Below, piece after piece: positions 54,873 through 63,126 of a stretch of DNA of 64,000 nt. The notes under the pieces are model-generated. The model worked only from the letters and a program-made list of their open reading frames with translations. It was not told the DNA's origin and made no database searches. The DNA lies in the NCBI RefSeq assembly GCF_001866075.3, contig NZ_CP063356.1, positions 1,912,164 through 1,976,163 on the forward strand. Direction: 5' to 3'. Source of the stretch: Anaerobacillus isosaccharinicus (lineage in GTDB: Bacteria; Bacillota; Bacilli; Bacillales; Anaerobacillaceae). The position numbers were made by a program, and so were the translations under genes. How positions within the stretch are numbered: the stretch's first letter is position 1; each line of letters begins with the position of its first letter.

Positions 54873-56615
54873 ATGGCACAAAGGTTTGAGCGCTGGACTA
54901 AAAAGAAAATTCGTTTGCAGCTTCAAATCCTTCGCGGAGAGGTTGCGCCCACAATATGCTTGAAAAATGCAACCTACTTAAATAGTGTGCGAAAAAAATG
55001 GTTACAAGCGAATATTTGGATCTATGAAGATCGAATTATTTATGTTGGTAAAGAAATGCCTTTGAAAGCAGATACAACCGAAATAATTGATTGTTCAGAT
55101 CAATTTTTAGTACCTGGTTATATAGAGCATCATGCTCACCCGTTTCAGTTATATAATCCCCATACACTTGCTGAATATGCATCAGTTCTGGGGACAACGA
55201 CACTCATAAATGATAACATGGTCTGGTTTTTAAATACGGATAAAAAGAAAGCGCTTACACTAATTGAAGACCTGGATAAGCTACCTACATCCATGTTTTG
55301 GTGGTGCAGATATGATGCACAAACGGAGTTATTAGAGGAAGAAAGTATTTTTTCTTATTCAAATATGAAAGAATGGCTTGAACATCCCCTTGTCGTACAA
55401 GGTGGTGAGCTAACAGCATGGCCTAAGGTTTTAAATGGTGATGATAGCATGCTTCACTGGATGCAAGAAACAAAAAAACTTTCCAAACCAATCGAAGGTC
55501 ATTTACCTGGTGCTTCGGAACGAACTTTAACTCAAATGGCTTTACTAGGTGTTAGTTGTGACCATGAGGCGATGACGGGCGAAGAAGTGCTAATGCGACT
55601 AGATTTGGGCTACACAACGTCACTCCGAAATTCTTCCATTCGTCCAGACCTTTCCAAGTTATTTGACGAGTTATTGGAACTTGGTTTAGATGATTTTAGT
55701 CGTTTGATGATGACAACGGATGGTTCTACTCCAAGTTTTTATGAACAAGGGTTTATGGAAGTGCTAATATCCATTGCGATTGATAAAGGGATTTCAGAAG
55801 TAGATGCTTATGCCATGGCAACTTACAATGTTGCTCGCCATTACCGTATGGATGATTGTATAGGGATGATTGCGCCAGGAAGAATTGCTCACATAAATAT
55901 TTTAGAGAAAAAAACTAATCCCCGTCCTATTTCTGTCTTGGCCAAAGGTATGTGGGTAAAAAAAGATGGTGTTGACTGTTATCCAGCTATAAACTTTCCC
56001 TGGAATGATTATGGTATTGCTCCTTTGAGTTTGGATTGGGAATTAACGAGTAATGATATGCATTTTTCGATGCCTCTTGGTGTGGAAATGGTCAATGCAG
56101 TTATTTTGAAACCGTATCGCATCTCATTTGATGTTACTCAAGATGAGATAGCAGCTGAAAGTGACGAAAGCTTCTTCATGATGATTGACAAAAATGGCCG
56201 GTGGATTATTAATACGGTTGTTAAAAGATTTGCAAAGGCGTTATCTGGGTTTGCTTGTTCGTATTCCAATACGGGTGACATCATTATTATTGGGAAAAAT
56301 AAGAATGATATGTTACTAGCTTTTCAGGAACTGAAAAAGCAACAAGGTGGAATCGTCTTAATTGAAAATGGAGAAGTCATTATAAGTATCAAGTTAGATT
56401 TATATGGATTAATGTCGACGAAAAAAATGGAGATTATAATAGAAGAGGAAAAGCAGCTAGTCAATGCATTGAAGAAAAGGGGCTACCCTTTTGAAGATCC
56501 AATTTATAGTTTATTATTTTTTGCGTCTACACACTTACCATACGTTCGAGTTACTCAAAGAGGGATTTTCGATGTTAAGAAGAAAACTGTACTCTTTCCT
56601 TCTATTATGCGTTAA
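54873..56615 (+). CDS. yerA: Adenine deaminase-related amidohydrolase YerA
   Basis: A 580-aa protein of the adenine deaminase branch of metal-dependent amidohydrolases. The first metal pair is in PGYIEHHAHPFQLYN near residue 87; GHLPGASERTL and CDHEAMTGEEVL near 210-235 match the second half of the active site, and MMTTDGSTP the late Asp. B. subtilis yerA is in the same order yerA-yerB-yerC, downstream of the purine operon. Deamination of adenine to hypoxanthine is plausible but not proven for this subgroup. Confidence 0.88.
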   Translation: MAQRFERWTKKKIRLQLQILRGEVAPTICLKNATYLNSVRKKWLQANIWIYEDRIIYVGKEMPLKADTTEIIDCSDQFLVPGYIEHHAHPFQLYNPHTLAEYASVLGTTTLINDNMVWFLNTDKKKALTLIEDLDKLPTSMFWWCRYDAQTELLEEESIFSYSNMKEWLEHPLVVQGGELTAWPKVLNGDDSMLHWMQETKKLSKPIEGHLPGASERTLTQMALLGVSCDHEAMTGEEVLMRLDLGYTTSLRNSSIRPDLSKLFDELLELGLDDFSRLMMTTDGSTPSFYEQGFMEVLISIAIDKGISEVDAYAMATYNVARHYRMDDCIGMIAPGRIAHINILEKKTNPRPISVLAKGMWVKKDGVDCYPAINFPWNDYGIAPLSLDWELTSNDMHFSMPLGVEMVNAVILKPYRISFDVTQDEIAAESDESFFMMIDKNGRWIINTVVKRFAKALSGFACSYSNTGDIIIIGKNKNDMLLAFQELKKQQGGIVLIENGEVIISIKLDLYGLMSTKKMEIIIEEEKQLVNALKKRGYPFEDPIYSLLFFASTHLPYVRVTQRGIFDVKKKTVLFPSIMR

Positions 56616-56653
56616 ACTATAAAAGGAAGCAGCTAAGTAAAGGATGGTAGAGA

Positions 56654-57691
56654 ATGAAAAGGCTTACTTTAGGATTTATTTTTTTACTATTGATCATTTT
56701 AGTAGTGGCTTGTACCAAGGAAGAAAAGACCGTAGTGCCAGAGGAACCTGCTGAGGTTGAAGTAGAGGTAGAGGAACCAGAGCCAGAAGAGAAAAAAGAA
56801 GTGTTTCTTAACACTTTCCCGCTAACTGGCATGGGTACAAATGATGAAGTTTCTCATCGTGCTTTTGGGGTCATGATTGAAAATACACGATCTGCAAGAC
56901 CACAATCAGGTATATACCAAGCGGATTTGGTGTATGAAGTTCTGTCGGAGGCTACAATTACTCGTTTACTCGCGTTTTTCCATAGTGAAAAACCGGAAAT
57001 CATTGGGCCAGTTCGAAGTGCTCGTGATTATTATATTAATTTAAATAACGGCTATAATGGAATATATGTATCTGCTGGCGGAAGTCCACAAGCTTTTGCT
57101 ATGTTTCAAAGAGGACAAGTTGATTATATTAGTGGCTTAGATTACGATGGTCGGTTTTTTTACCGCTCAAAAGATAGAAGAGCCCCTCATAATATGTATA
57201 CAAACTATGAGAACTTAATAAAAGCTGCAGAACATGCAAAACGATCATTAACCGTACAGGTACCTTCACTTCCGTTTTTAGATGAAGACACTGTGATTAG
57301 TGGTGATAATGCTCTAGAAATAAGCATTAATTATGGCAGCAGTGCCAATAATGTTGTCTATCAGTTTGACAAAGAACAAAAAAAATATAGTCGTATTGTT
57401 GGCGGAGAACAGAGCTTAGATCTCGAAACAAAAACACCAGTGTTAATTGACAATATTTTTGTTGTTGAAATGAGTCATCGTGTCATTGATGATGTTGGAA
57501 GAAGAGCGATAGATATTACTTCTGGTGGAGAGGGTTTACTTATCCAAAATGGCGTCTATCAAACTGTTCAATGGCAAAATGTAGATGGTCAAATCCTGCC
57601 AGTAAAAAATGGGGAAGCGCTTGGTTTCCTTAGAGGTAAAACTTGGATTAATGTTGTTCCTAATCTAGATGCAAATGTAGGAATCAATTAA
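56654..57691 (+). CDS. yerB: DUF3048 lipoprotein YerB
   Basis: A 345-aa lipoprotein: signal peptide with lipobox VVAC (Cys near residue 23), an acidic Glu/Pro/Val-rich linker (about 25-50) and two DUF3048 parts (AFGVMIENTRSARPQSGIYQ near 72; KTPVLIDNIFVVEMSH near 255). It is expected on the outer face of the membrane. Function unknown. It follows yerA by 38 bp and precedes yerC by 31 bp. Confidence 0.9.
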   Translation: MKRLTLGFIFLLLIILVVACTKEEKTVVPEEPAEVEVEVEEPEPEEKKEVFLNTFPLTGMGTNDEVSHRAFGVMIENTRSARPQSGIYQADLVYEVLSEATITRLLAFFHSEKPEIIGPVRSARDYYINLNNGYNGIYVSAGGSPQAFAMFQRGQVDYISGLDYDGRFFYRSKDRRAPHNMYTNYENLIKAAEHAKRSLTVQVPSLPFLDEDTVISGDNALEISINYGSSANNVVYQFDKEQKKYSRIVGGEQSLDLETKTPVLIDNIFVVEMSHRVIDDVGRRAIDITSGGEGLLIQNGVYQTVQWQNVDGQILPVKNGEALGFLRGKTWINVVPNLDANVGIN

Positions 57692-57722
57692 ATAAAAACA
57701 CAACATGAAAGGATGAAGTAGT

Positions 57723-58046
57723 GTGCAAATTGATAAATTAAGAGGTAAAGAACTAGATCAATTATTTTTATCTATTTTAAGTTTGAATAATTTAGAAGAG
57801 TGCTATCAATTTTTCGATGACCTTTGTACAATTAATGAAATTCAATCATTAGCACAACGTCTAGAAGTTGCGCGCATGCTTCGCGAAGGTTTTACATACC
57901 AAAAAATCGAAGCTGAAACTGGTGCAAGTACAGCAACGATTTCTCGAGTTAAGCGTTGTTTAAACTATGGAAATGATGGCTATGAAATGACCCTAGAACG
58001 CGTAAAAGAAGGAAAATTAGCGAAAGACAGTGTAACTGATAAGTAA
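57723..58046 (+). CDS. yerC: TrpR-like transcription factor YerC
   Basis: A 107-aa protein of the TrpR/YerC/YecD family. The helix-turn-helix is visible in AQRLEVARMLREGFTYQKIE followed by AETGASTATISRVKRCLNYG. Ligand and targets are unknown; it is not expected to bind tryptophan on this evidence alone. The start GTG 57723 follows AAGGATG. A bidirectional terminator follows. Confidence 0.9.
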   Translation: MQIDKLRGKELDQLFLSILSLNNLEECYQFFDDLCTINEIQSLAQRLEVARMLREGFTYQKIEAETGASTATISRVKRCLNYGNDGYEMTLERVKEGKLAKDSVTDK

Positions 58047-58055
58047 GATAAAAAG

Positions 58056-58106
58056 TAAGGCTAGCTTATATGACCTTTGAAAAGGTTATTATAGGCTAGC
58101 CTTTTT
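58056..58106. terminator. Bidirectional terminator between yerC and the YppG-like gene
   Basis: AAGGCTAGCTTATA pairs with TATAGGCTAGCCTT, with an inner stem of GACCTTTGAAAAGGTT; T-runs lie on both sides. Confidence 0.88.
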
Positions 58107-58729
58107 TATCTGAAAAATCCGCTAAACATTTTAAACATAGGACCCATTTGGCCAACAAGGCCTAATGTAGACTGAACTCCGTTTCCAATTTTATTAAAAT
58201 CAAGTTTTCCGTTTTGATCTCTAATTAGGGAGTGAGGAAATTGAGTTGGGAATTGTTGCTTGGTTTGCCCTGGATTTTGCCCTTGTTGTGGTGCTTGTGA
58301 CTGAAAAAAACTATTACTGAATGGATTTTCCTCTTGAACGGACTGATTTTCATAATTGAATGGGAACGTATTGATGCCGCCGCCCATCAGATTTTGCATC
58401 AACATGTTAAATGGGAATGAATTACCTCCCATCGGGTTTTGTTGCATCATATTTGTTGGGTTACTAGCTCCACCCATCATCGGGTTTTGCTTCATCATAT
58501 TAAACGGCAATGAATTACTTTCTATTGGGTTTTGTTGCGCCATATTAGTTGGGTTGTTAGGTCCACCCATCATTGGATGTTGTTTCATCATATTAAATGG
58601 GAAAGATTGACCACCACTTGCCATTGGATGTTTCATCATTTGGCTATGAAGTTCGAATGGATTGAAACCCATTTGATTACCTTTAGACATAGCCGAAAAT
58701 GGAGCCATCATACTTTTAAATGGAAACAT
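58106..58729 (-). CDS. YppG-like spore protein with tandem ~33-aa repeats
   Basis: A 207-aa Met-, Asn-, Pro- and Gln-rich protein. Residues ~35-125 hold three copies of a ~33-aa unit: FPFNMMKQHPMMGG followed by NPTNM.QQNP, with the third copy diverged. The C-terminus (GKLDFNKIGNGVQSTLGLVG then PMFKMFSGFF) resembles the end of B. subtilis YppG and related spore proteins. I chose the start at 58729 because AAAGGAGGG lies 7 nt before it; a longer frame to 58813 has no site. A spore coat role is inferred. Confidence 0.7.
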   Translation of the reverse strand: MFPFKSMMAPFSAMSKGNQMGFNPFELHSQMMKHPMASGGQSFPFNMMKQHPMMGGPNNPTNMAQQNPIESNSLPFNMMKQNPMMGGASNPTNMMQQNPMGGNSFPFNMLMQNLMGGGINTFPFNYENQSVQEENPFSNSFFQSQAPQQGQNPGQTKQQFPTQFPHSLIRDQNGKLDFNKIGNGVQSTLGLVGQMGPMFKMFSGFFR

Positions 58730-58813
58730 ATTGCCCTCCTTTTGTTCCTTTTTATCATGCGCGTGCCAATGTGACTTATAGATACCACAATTAGTGTATG
58801 AATAGAAACCCAA

Positions 58814-58839
58814 ATTGCTAGGGTGTTTGCCCTAGCAAT
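58814..58839. other. Perfect hairpin upstream of the YppG-like gene
   Basis: ATTGCTAGGG pairs with CCCTAGCAAT around TGTTTG. It has no T-run, so it may be an operator or an RNA element. The rest of 58840-59044 is AT-rich with no other recognised feature. Confidence 0.5.
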
Positions 58840-59044
58840 AGTAATTGCAGGATAGTTCCCTTTCTTCGATTTACTTTTAAATGTGTGCGAACATTTTTAT
58901 TAGTGATTTGACTAGTCGAAGGGATTAATAAAAAGGTAGCCTATTTTTAAATTCGGGGGAAAACAGTAGCATATGCACAGTCAAATGTGTGGTTGTTTCA
59001 ATACTATAGTAGAGAAATAGGACAAAATGGAAGGAGAAAAAGCT

Positions 59045-59296
59045 ATGACTCATTATTATGATCTTTGTTGTAAGTATCGAGGGCAAGTGGTAACGATTTA
59101 TGAAAAATGTGGAAAAGTTCATGTTGGAAAAATCGTTAATGTCGACCACCAATTCGTTTATATTGAGCCAGTATCTGGTGGAGTTGCTGGATACGGTTGG
59201 GGATTAGGTTGGGGCTGGGGCTTTCGACCATTCTTCCCAATAGCTCTAGCTGCTATCGGTGGTTTGGCGTTGGGTGCATCATTGTTCTGGATTTAA
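59045..59296 (+). CDS. Small protein with beta-barrel-like N-terminus and Gly/Trp-rich membrane segment
   Basis: I do not recognise the family by name. The 83-aa protein starts with a ~45-aa part (YRGQVVTIYEKCGKVHVGKI) that looks like a small SH3/Sm-type barrel, then a Gly/Trp/Phe-rich stretch (GYGWGLGWGWGFRPFFP) and a C-terminal membrane helix (PIALAAIGGLALGASLFWI). GGAAGGAG precedes ATG. Similar proteins occur near spore genes in Bacillus, so a coat or forespore role is possible. A terminator follows. Confidence 0.65.
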   Translation: MTHYYDLCCKYRGQVVTIYEKCGKVHVGKIVNVDHQFVYIEPVSGGVAGYGWGLGWGWGFRPFFPIALAAIGGLALGASLFWI

Positions 59297-59300
59297 AAAG

Positions 59301-59339
59301 AAAGGTGAAGGCTGGATGTTCCAGCTTTCATCTTTTTTA
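59301..59339 (+). terminator. Terminator
   Basis: AAAGGTGAAGGCTGGA pairs with TCCAGCTTTCATCTTT, followed by TTT. Confidence 0.85.
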
Positions 59340-59440
59340 CATAATGTAAAATGCATTTTACTACTTTTAAACGATGACCAGGCACATATCAATTTTTCCT
59401 TCATAAACTATGAAATGAAAAAGGAGGTGGGCATAAGGTG

Positions 59441-59902
59441 ATGAATAAATTTTTCCCAATGAATAATGGTGGAGGTATGGGAGGCAATGGGAATTGGAAA
59501 AAATCATTACCAAATTTTTTAGGCGAAGACTTTTTTTCTGATTTTCAAAATTTAATTTTTGATAATAACGGTCCAAAGCTTAATATTTATGAGAATGGTA
59601 ATGAGCTTCTATGTATCTTTGCTTTACCAGGCCTAAAGCTTGAAGAGGTAGATATTTATGCATATGAAAAAACTCTAGAAGTTAGAGGTACACTTCACGT
59701 TGATTATAACGGTTTTCGTTTAATTCAAGAGGAAATTACCCAAGGACAATTTAAACGAACTGTTGAATTACCATATCCAGTTAGAGATGATAAAGTTGAT
59801 GCATCGTACCAACGGGGTGTCTTAATTATTCATTTACATCGCTTAATAAGGTCGACACCGGTAAAAAAGAAAGTAAATATTCAAAACTTAGACGATGAGT
59901 AA
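59441..59902 (+). CDS. Hsp20/alpha-crystallin family protein (CotP/CotM-like)
   Basis: A 153-aa small heat-shock protein. The alpha-crystallin domain runs from about residue 48 to 142: NIYENGNELLCIFALPGLKL, then YEKTLEVRGTLH and the closing GVLIIHLHRL. The N-terminus is Gly/Asn-rich. In Bacillus several proteins of this fold (CotM, CotP) are spore coat parts, and the neighbours here suggest the same. AAGGAGGTG precedes it; GTG 59438 and ATG 59441 are both possible starts. A terminator follows. Confidence 0.82.
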   Translation: MNKFFPMNNGGGMGGNGNWKKSLPNFLGEDFFSDFQNLIFDNNGPKLNIYENGNELLCIFALPGLKLEEVDIYAYEKTLEVRGTLHVDYNGFRLIQEEITQGQFKRTVELPYPVRDDKVDASYQRGVLIIHLHRLIRSTPVKKKVNIQNLDDE

Positions 59903-59903
59903 A

Positions 59904-59932
59904 GGGAGCTGTGGAGTACAGCTTCTTTTTTT
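59904..59932 (+). terminator. Terminator after the Hsp20 gene
   Basis: GAGCTGT pairs with ACAGCTT around GGAGT, followed by a T-run. Confidence 0.8.
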
Positions 59933-60131
59933 AGAAAGGTGAATATTAAAAGGGTCTTTATGGTTGATGTATACGCTTATGAAAAATTGGGCTAGTTCCA
60001 CGAAAAAAGGCTTTTTTTATTAGGCATTTATCAAACGCTTCCTGAATATAATTGTGTTAGTATGTGCTCCTAACTCTACCCAAAATTACAACAAGAAGTA
60101 CATCTGAAATGAAGAGAAAAGGATGTGATAC

Positions 60132-61292
60132 TTGGTGGGTTTTTTCGATAATCATGGGTTAAGCTTTCGAAAGAAAAAAGCCCTAGAAAGTGACCGGACA
60201 ACTGACTTGCTAGGAATTGAACAGGCACAGAAAGAAGCAAAAATTCCAGAGATTGAGAATCAGAAGATTTTAAACAGGTCAGTAAAGTATGGTTTAGAAG
60301 CCGCTCCATCGATTGGTGATCGAACAATTTCTACATTTACTAGAGAACCGAGACCTGCATATGCAGGAATACCTACATTTTTACGGACACCATTTTTAGA
60401 AGATGTTCGTAGGGTTGGGGAATATGATGTTGCATTTATTGGAGTGCCATTTGACATTGGTACAACGTATCGGGCTGGGGCGAGATTTGGTCCTGAGGCA
60501 ATGCGTCGTATTTCCAAATTGTATACGAGTTACAGTTATGAAAAAGGCGTTGATTTAGCAGAATCACTGAAAATGTGTGATGTTGGTGACGTGTTTACGA
60601 TTGCCAATATTGAAAAGAGTTTTGATCAAATCTATAAAGCTGTTTCCCACGTTTTTGCTCAAGGCACCTTGCCAGTTATGTTAGGTGGAGACCATGCTAT
60701 TGGTTATCCGTGTTTACGGGCGATTGCGGAGCATGTTGATGGCAAAGTAGGAATTATTCATATGGACCGCCATTTGGATTTACAGGAAAAAGATATGGAT
60801 GAACGGATGCACACGACACCTTGGTTCCATGCGACGAACATTCCTAATGCTCCACCATCTAACTTAGTGCAAGTGGGAATTGGTGGCTGGCAAGTACCAA
60901 GAGAAGCCGTGCAAAATGTACGGAAGTTCGGTACTACGGCCATTTCTATTGATGACGTAGAAAGATTAGGAATTGAAAAGGTAGCTGAAATTGCCCTTGA
61001 GAAAGCATGGTCCGGTGGAGCCAAAGCAGTTTACCTAAGCGTAGATATTGATAGTTTTGATGCTGGGTTTGTTCCAGGTACTGGCTGGCCAGAACCTGGT
61101 GGTTTCTTACCGCGGGAAGGCTTGAAGTTTTTAGATATTGTTGCTAGAGAAGGTATCTGTGGGATGGAGTTAGTTGAAGTATCACCTCCTTATGATGTCA
61201 GTGACCAAACAGCCTTACTAGGCACTCGGATTATTGCAGACGTATTGGCTGCAATGGTTGACGCCGGAAAACTAGGCAAGAAGTTCTCATAA
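60132..61292 (+). CDS. Ureohydrolase (agmatinase/arginase family) with N-terminal extension
   Basis: A 386-aa member of the arginase/agmatinase superfamily, which hydrolyse guanidino compounds to urea with a two-metal centre. Metal ligands are seen in GGDHAIG (near 188), MDRHLDLQ (near 213) and SVDIDSFD (near 304). Two positions differ from textbook agmatinase: Arg replaces Ala in DAHxD, and the last motif continues DAGFVPGTGWPEPGG instead of DP. An N-terminal extension of ~85 residues precedes the core. The substrate is therefore open: agmatine, guanidinobutyrate, or free guanidine as for nickel-dependent guanidine hydrolases. Start is TTG 60132 or GTG 60135, after AAAAGGA. The 229-bp leader contains no recognisable guanidine riboswitch. 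Confidence 0.8.
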   Translation: MVGFFDNHGLSFRKKKALESDRTTDLLGIEQAQKEAKIPEIENQKILNRSVKYGLEAAPSIGDRTISTFTREPRPAYAGIPTFLRTPFLEDVRRVGEYDVAFIGVPFDIGTTYRAGARFGPEAMRRISKLYTSYSYEKGVDLAESLKMCDVGDVFTIANIEKSFDQIYKAVSHVFAQGTLPVMLGGDHAIGYPCLRAIAEHVDGKVGIIHMDRHLDLQEKDMDERMHTTPWFHATNIPNAPPSNLVQVGIGGWQVPREAVQNVRKFGTTAISIDDVERLGIEKVAEIALEKAWSGGAKAVYLSVDIDSFDAGFVPGTGWPEPGGFLPREGLKFLDIVAREGICGMELVEVSPPYDVSDQTALLGTRIIADVLAAMVDAGKLGKKFS

Positions 61293-61299
61293 TAAATTT

Positions 61300-61348
61300 T
61301 GTCCATTTGTGCAGTGAACATAAATGTTCACCACAAATGGACATTTTT
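61300..61348 (+). terminator. Long hairpin terminator after the ureohydrolase
   Basis: TGTCCATTTGTG pairs with CACAAATGGACA, with an inner stem GTGAACAT/ATGTTCAC, followed by TTTTT. Confidence 0.85.
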
Positions 61349-61356
61349 ACAAAAGA

Positions 61357-61391
61357 TGTCCACGGACGGTGTCAGACACCGTCCGTGGACA
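61357..61391. repeat. Perfect 16-bp-stem palindrome
   Basis: TGTCCACGGACGGTGT pairs perfectly with ACACCGTCCGTGGACA around a three-base CAG loop. The GC content stands out from its surroundings. The core GGTGTCAGACACC resembles palindromic repeats seen scattered in other Bacillaceae genomes. Confidence 0.8.
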
Positions 61392-61442
61392 AAAACCATA
61401 AAATGTGTGCCTGAAGTGGACAAACTAAAGAAGGTGAAATGT

Positions 61443-62279
61443 ATGTATGCAATAGATGTTCAAAATGTAACGTATAGTTATCCGGATACTACAACTGCTA
61501 TTGAAAATATTTCACTTCAAATACCGATTGGTGCAAAAATTGCGTTGCTCGGCCCTAATGGAGCTGGAAAATCGACACTACTTCACCATCTAAATGGATT
61601 GAAACTACCTCAAGAAGGATCTATTTCAATTATGGGAATTCCTTTGAACAAAAAAAGTGCGAAAATGATTCGGCAGAAGGTTGGCTTAGTTTTTCAGGAT
61701 CCTGATGATCAAGTAATCTCAGGAACGGTGTGGGAGGATGTCCAATTTGGACCTAGAAATCTAGGAATGTCAGAAGCTGAGATTGAGGCAGTTTGTAATG
61801 TGGCGTTAGGATCAGTAGGGATGTTAGATTTTAAACAAAGAGCACCATATCAGCTTAGCTATGGGCAAAAGAAAAGAGTTGCGATTGCAGGTATTTTAGC
61901 AATGACACCGGATATTGTTATTTTAGATGAACCAATGTCTTACCTTGATCCTAAAGGGCAAGACGAGGTTGCAGCTCTTCTTCAAGGACTAAACTTTATG
62001 GGGAAGACCATTCTTCTTTCTACCCATGACGTTGATTTTGCAGTCTCATGGGCAGACACTGTTATTATTATGAAGGATGGACGTCTCCTTGCATATGGAG
62101 GCCCGGAGTTACTAGTTGATGAGGAGTGGATAAGAAAGGCTGACCTTCACTTACCAAGAATAGCTCGATTATTTCGAATGATACCAAATTTAAATATAGA
62201 GAAACTACCGACGAACGAGCAAGAAGCAGCTAGACTATTATTTAAATTACTAAATTATGAAGGAATTAGATTTAATTAA
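61443..62279 (+). CDS. CbiO/EcfA-type ABC transporter ATPase, orphan
   Basis: A 278-aa ATP-binding protein of the cobalt/nickel (CbiO/NikO) and ECF transporter group. Walker A is GPNGAGKSTLLHH near residue 37, Q-loop VFQDPDDQVI, signature LSYGQKKRVAIAG, Walker B VILDEPMSYLDP and the switch STHDVDF. The LSYGQ form of the signature is common in CbiO. No CbiM, CbiN or CbiQ gene is nearby, so it must work with membrane subunits coded elsewhere, or is a remnant. ATG 61443 with AAGGTG upstream is preferred over the longer frame from 61299, which runs through the two hairpins. Confidence 0.85.
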   Translation: MYAIDVQNVTYSYPDTTTAIENISLQIPIGAKIALLGPNGAGKSTLLHHLNGLKLPQEGSISIMGIPLNKKSAKMIRQKVGLVFQDPDDQVISGTVWEDVQFGPRNLGMSEAEIEAVCNVALGSVGMLDFKQRAPYQLSYGQKKRVAIAGILAMTPDIVILDEPMSYLDPKGQDEVAALLQGLNFMGKTILLSTHDVDFAVSWADTVIIMKDGRLLAYGGPELLVDEEWIRKADLHLPRIARLFRMIPNLNIEKLPTNEQEAARLLFKLLNYEGIRFN

Positions 62280-62291
62280 ATGTTTAATTAA

Positions 62292-62329
62292 AATGGCTTA
62301 CCAGCTAGAGATAGTTATGGTAAGCCATA
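62292..62329. terminator. Hairpin between the convergent CbiO and GerPC-like genes
   Basis: ATGGCTTACCA pairs with TGGTAAGCCAT. The T-run is weak on the plus strand and moderate (TTTTAATT) on the minus strand. Confidence 0.65.
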
Positions 62330-62376
62330 ATCATAATCATAATCCTTCCTTGTAGTACCCATTTTCACAACCTCAC

Positions 62377-62982
62377 TTATTGTGCATTATTATTATTATT
62401 ATTATTCGCGTTAAAATCATCCATCTCTTCTAAGCTTTCCATAGCCTCTGTATCAATGTCATTGAACTTTATTTCACCTTTTTCCTCTAGTAATTTTTTC
62501 AAATTCTCAGCATCTGTCAAGGCAGACAGACCAATATTTAATGTTCCTGATAATTCCTCAACCGTCAGCTCTTGGATTTTATAATTTATAGCCTCAATGT
62601 TAATAGGTTTAATATTTTCAACTTTTTCTTTTAATTCCTCATTTTCTTTTTCTACATCTTCAATTTTTTGTTGTAAGTTTTCTAACGCTTGAATTACTCT
62701 ATGAGCGTATTCTTGATTGAATTGAAATTGGTGGTTATTCTGATAGTTTGCTTGATCCTGCCCATTTTGATTGTTGTTATGCCCATTGCTAGTATCATTG
62801 TTTTGTTCGTTGTTGTTTTGAAGTTGACTTGAGTATTGATCGACATATTGGTAACCAGAATTCACATACTGTTGTTCAAGATTTGTTGGAAAATACTGGT
62901 TTTGAAACTGACATTGGGATGGGGCGGTACACCCCAAAGAACACTGATAATAATACTGATAAGGCCACTGATAATAGTACAT
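62377..62982 (-). CDS. gerPC: Spore germination protein GerPC-like
   Basis: A 201-aa protein with a Tyr/Gln-rich start (YYYQWPYQYYYQ), an Asn/Gln-rich low-complexity stretch, a coiled coil (about 88-125, VIQALENLQQKIEDVEKENE) and the GerPC-type sequence INIEAINYKIQELTVEELSG TLNIGLS. GerP proteins help nutrients pass the spore coat to reach germinant receptors. The C-terminus is a run of Asn encoded by repeated AAT triplets. GGGGTGAG precedes ATG. A terminator separates it from the gene upstream. Confidence 0.82.
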   Translation of the reverse strand: MYYYQWPYQYYYQCSLGCTAPSQCQFQNQYFPTNLEQQYVNSGYQYVDQYSSQLQNNNEQNNDTSNGHNNNQNGQDQANYQNNHQFQFNQEYAHRVIQALENLQQKIEDVEKENEELKEKVENIKPINIEAINYKIQELTVEELSGTLNIGLSALTDAENLKKLLEEKGEIKFNDIDTEAMESLEEMDDFNANNNNNNNAQ

Positions 62983-63052
62983 AAAAACTCACCCCTATAA
63001 TCAATCTCTAAATACTGTATGAAAATTGGGCTCCATTTGTTCATATTTTTTG

Positions 63053-63095
63053 CAAAAAAAATACACCACTAACTTTCAAGCGATTAGTGGTGTAT
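63053..63095 (-). terminator. Terminator upstream of the GerPC-like gene (minus strand)
   Basis: On the minus strand TACACCACTAA pairs with TTAGTGGTGTA, followed by TTTTTTTT. It ends the transcript of the three small gerP-like genes. Confidence 0.85.
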
Positions 63096-63126
63096 ATCAG
63101 GTCGGCCTAGAATTGTTCTTTTCATT

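Noticed and set aside
59933-60131. Guanidine riboswitch before the ureohydrolase
   Set aside because: None of the guanidine aptamer cores I know could be found in this leader.
61299-61442. Longer N-terminus for the CbiO-type ATPase
   Set aside because: The extension would be translated from two hairpins and is not part of the family; ATG 61443 has the ribosome site.
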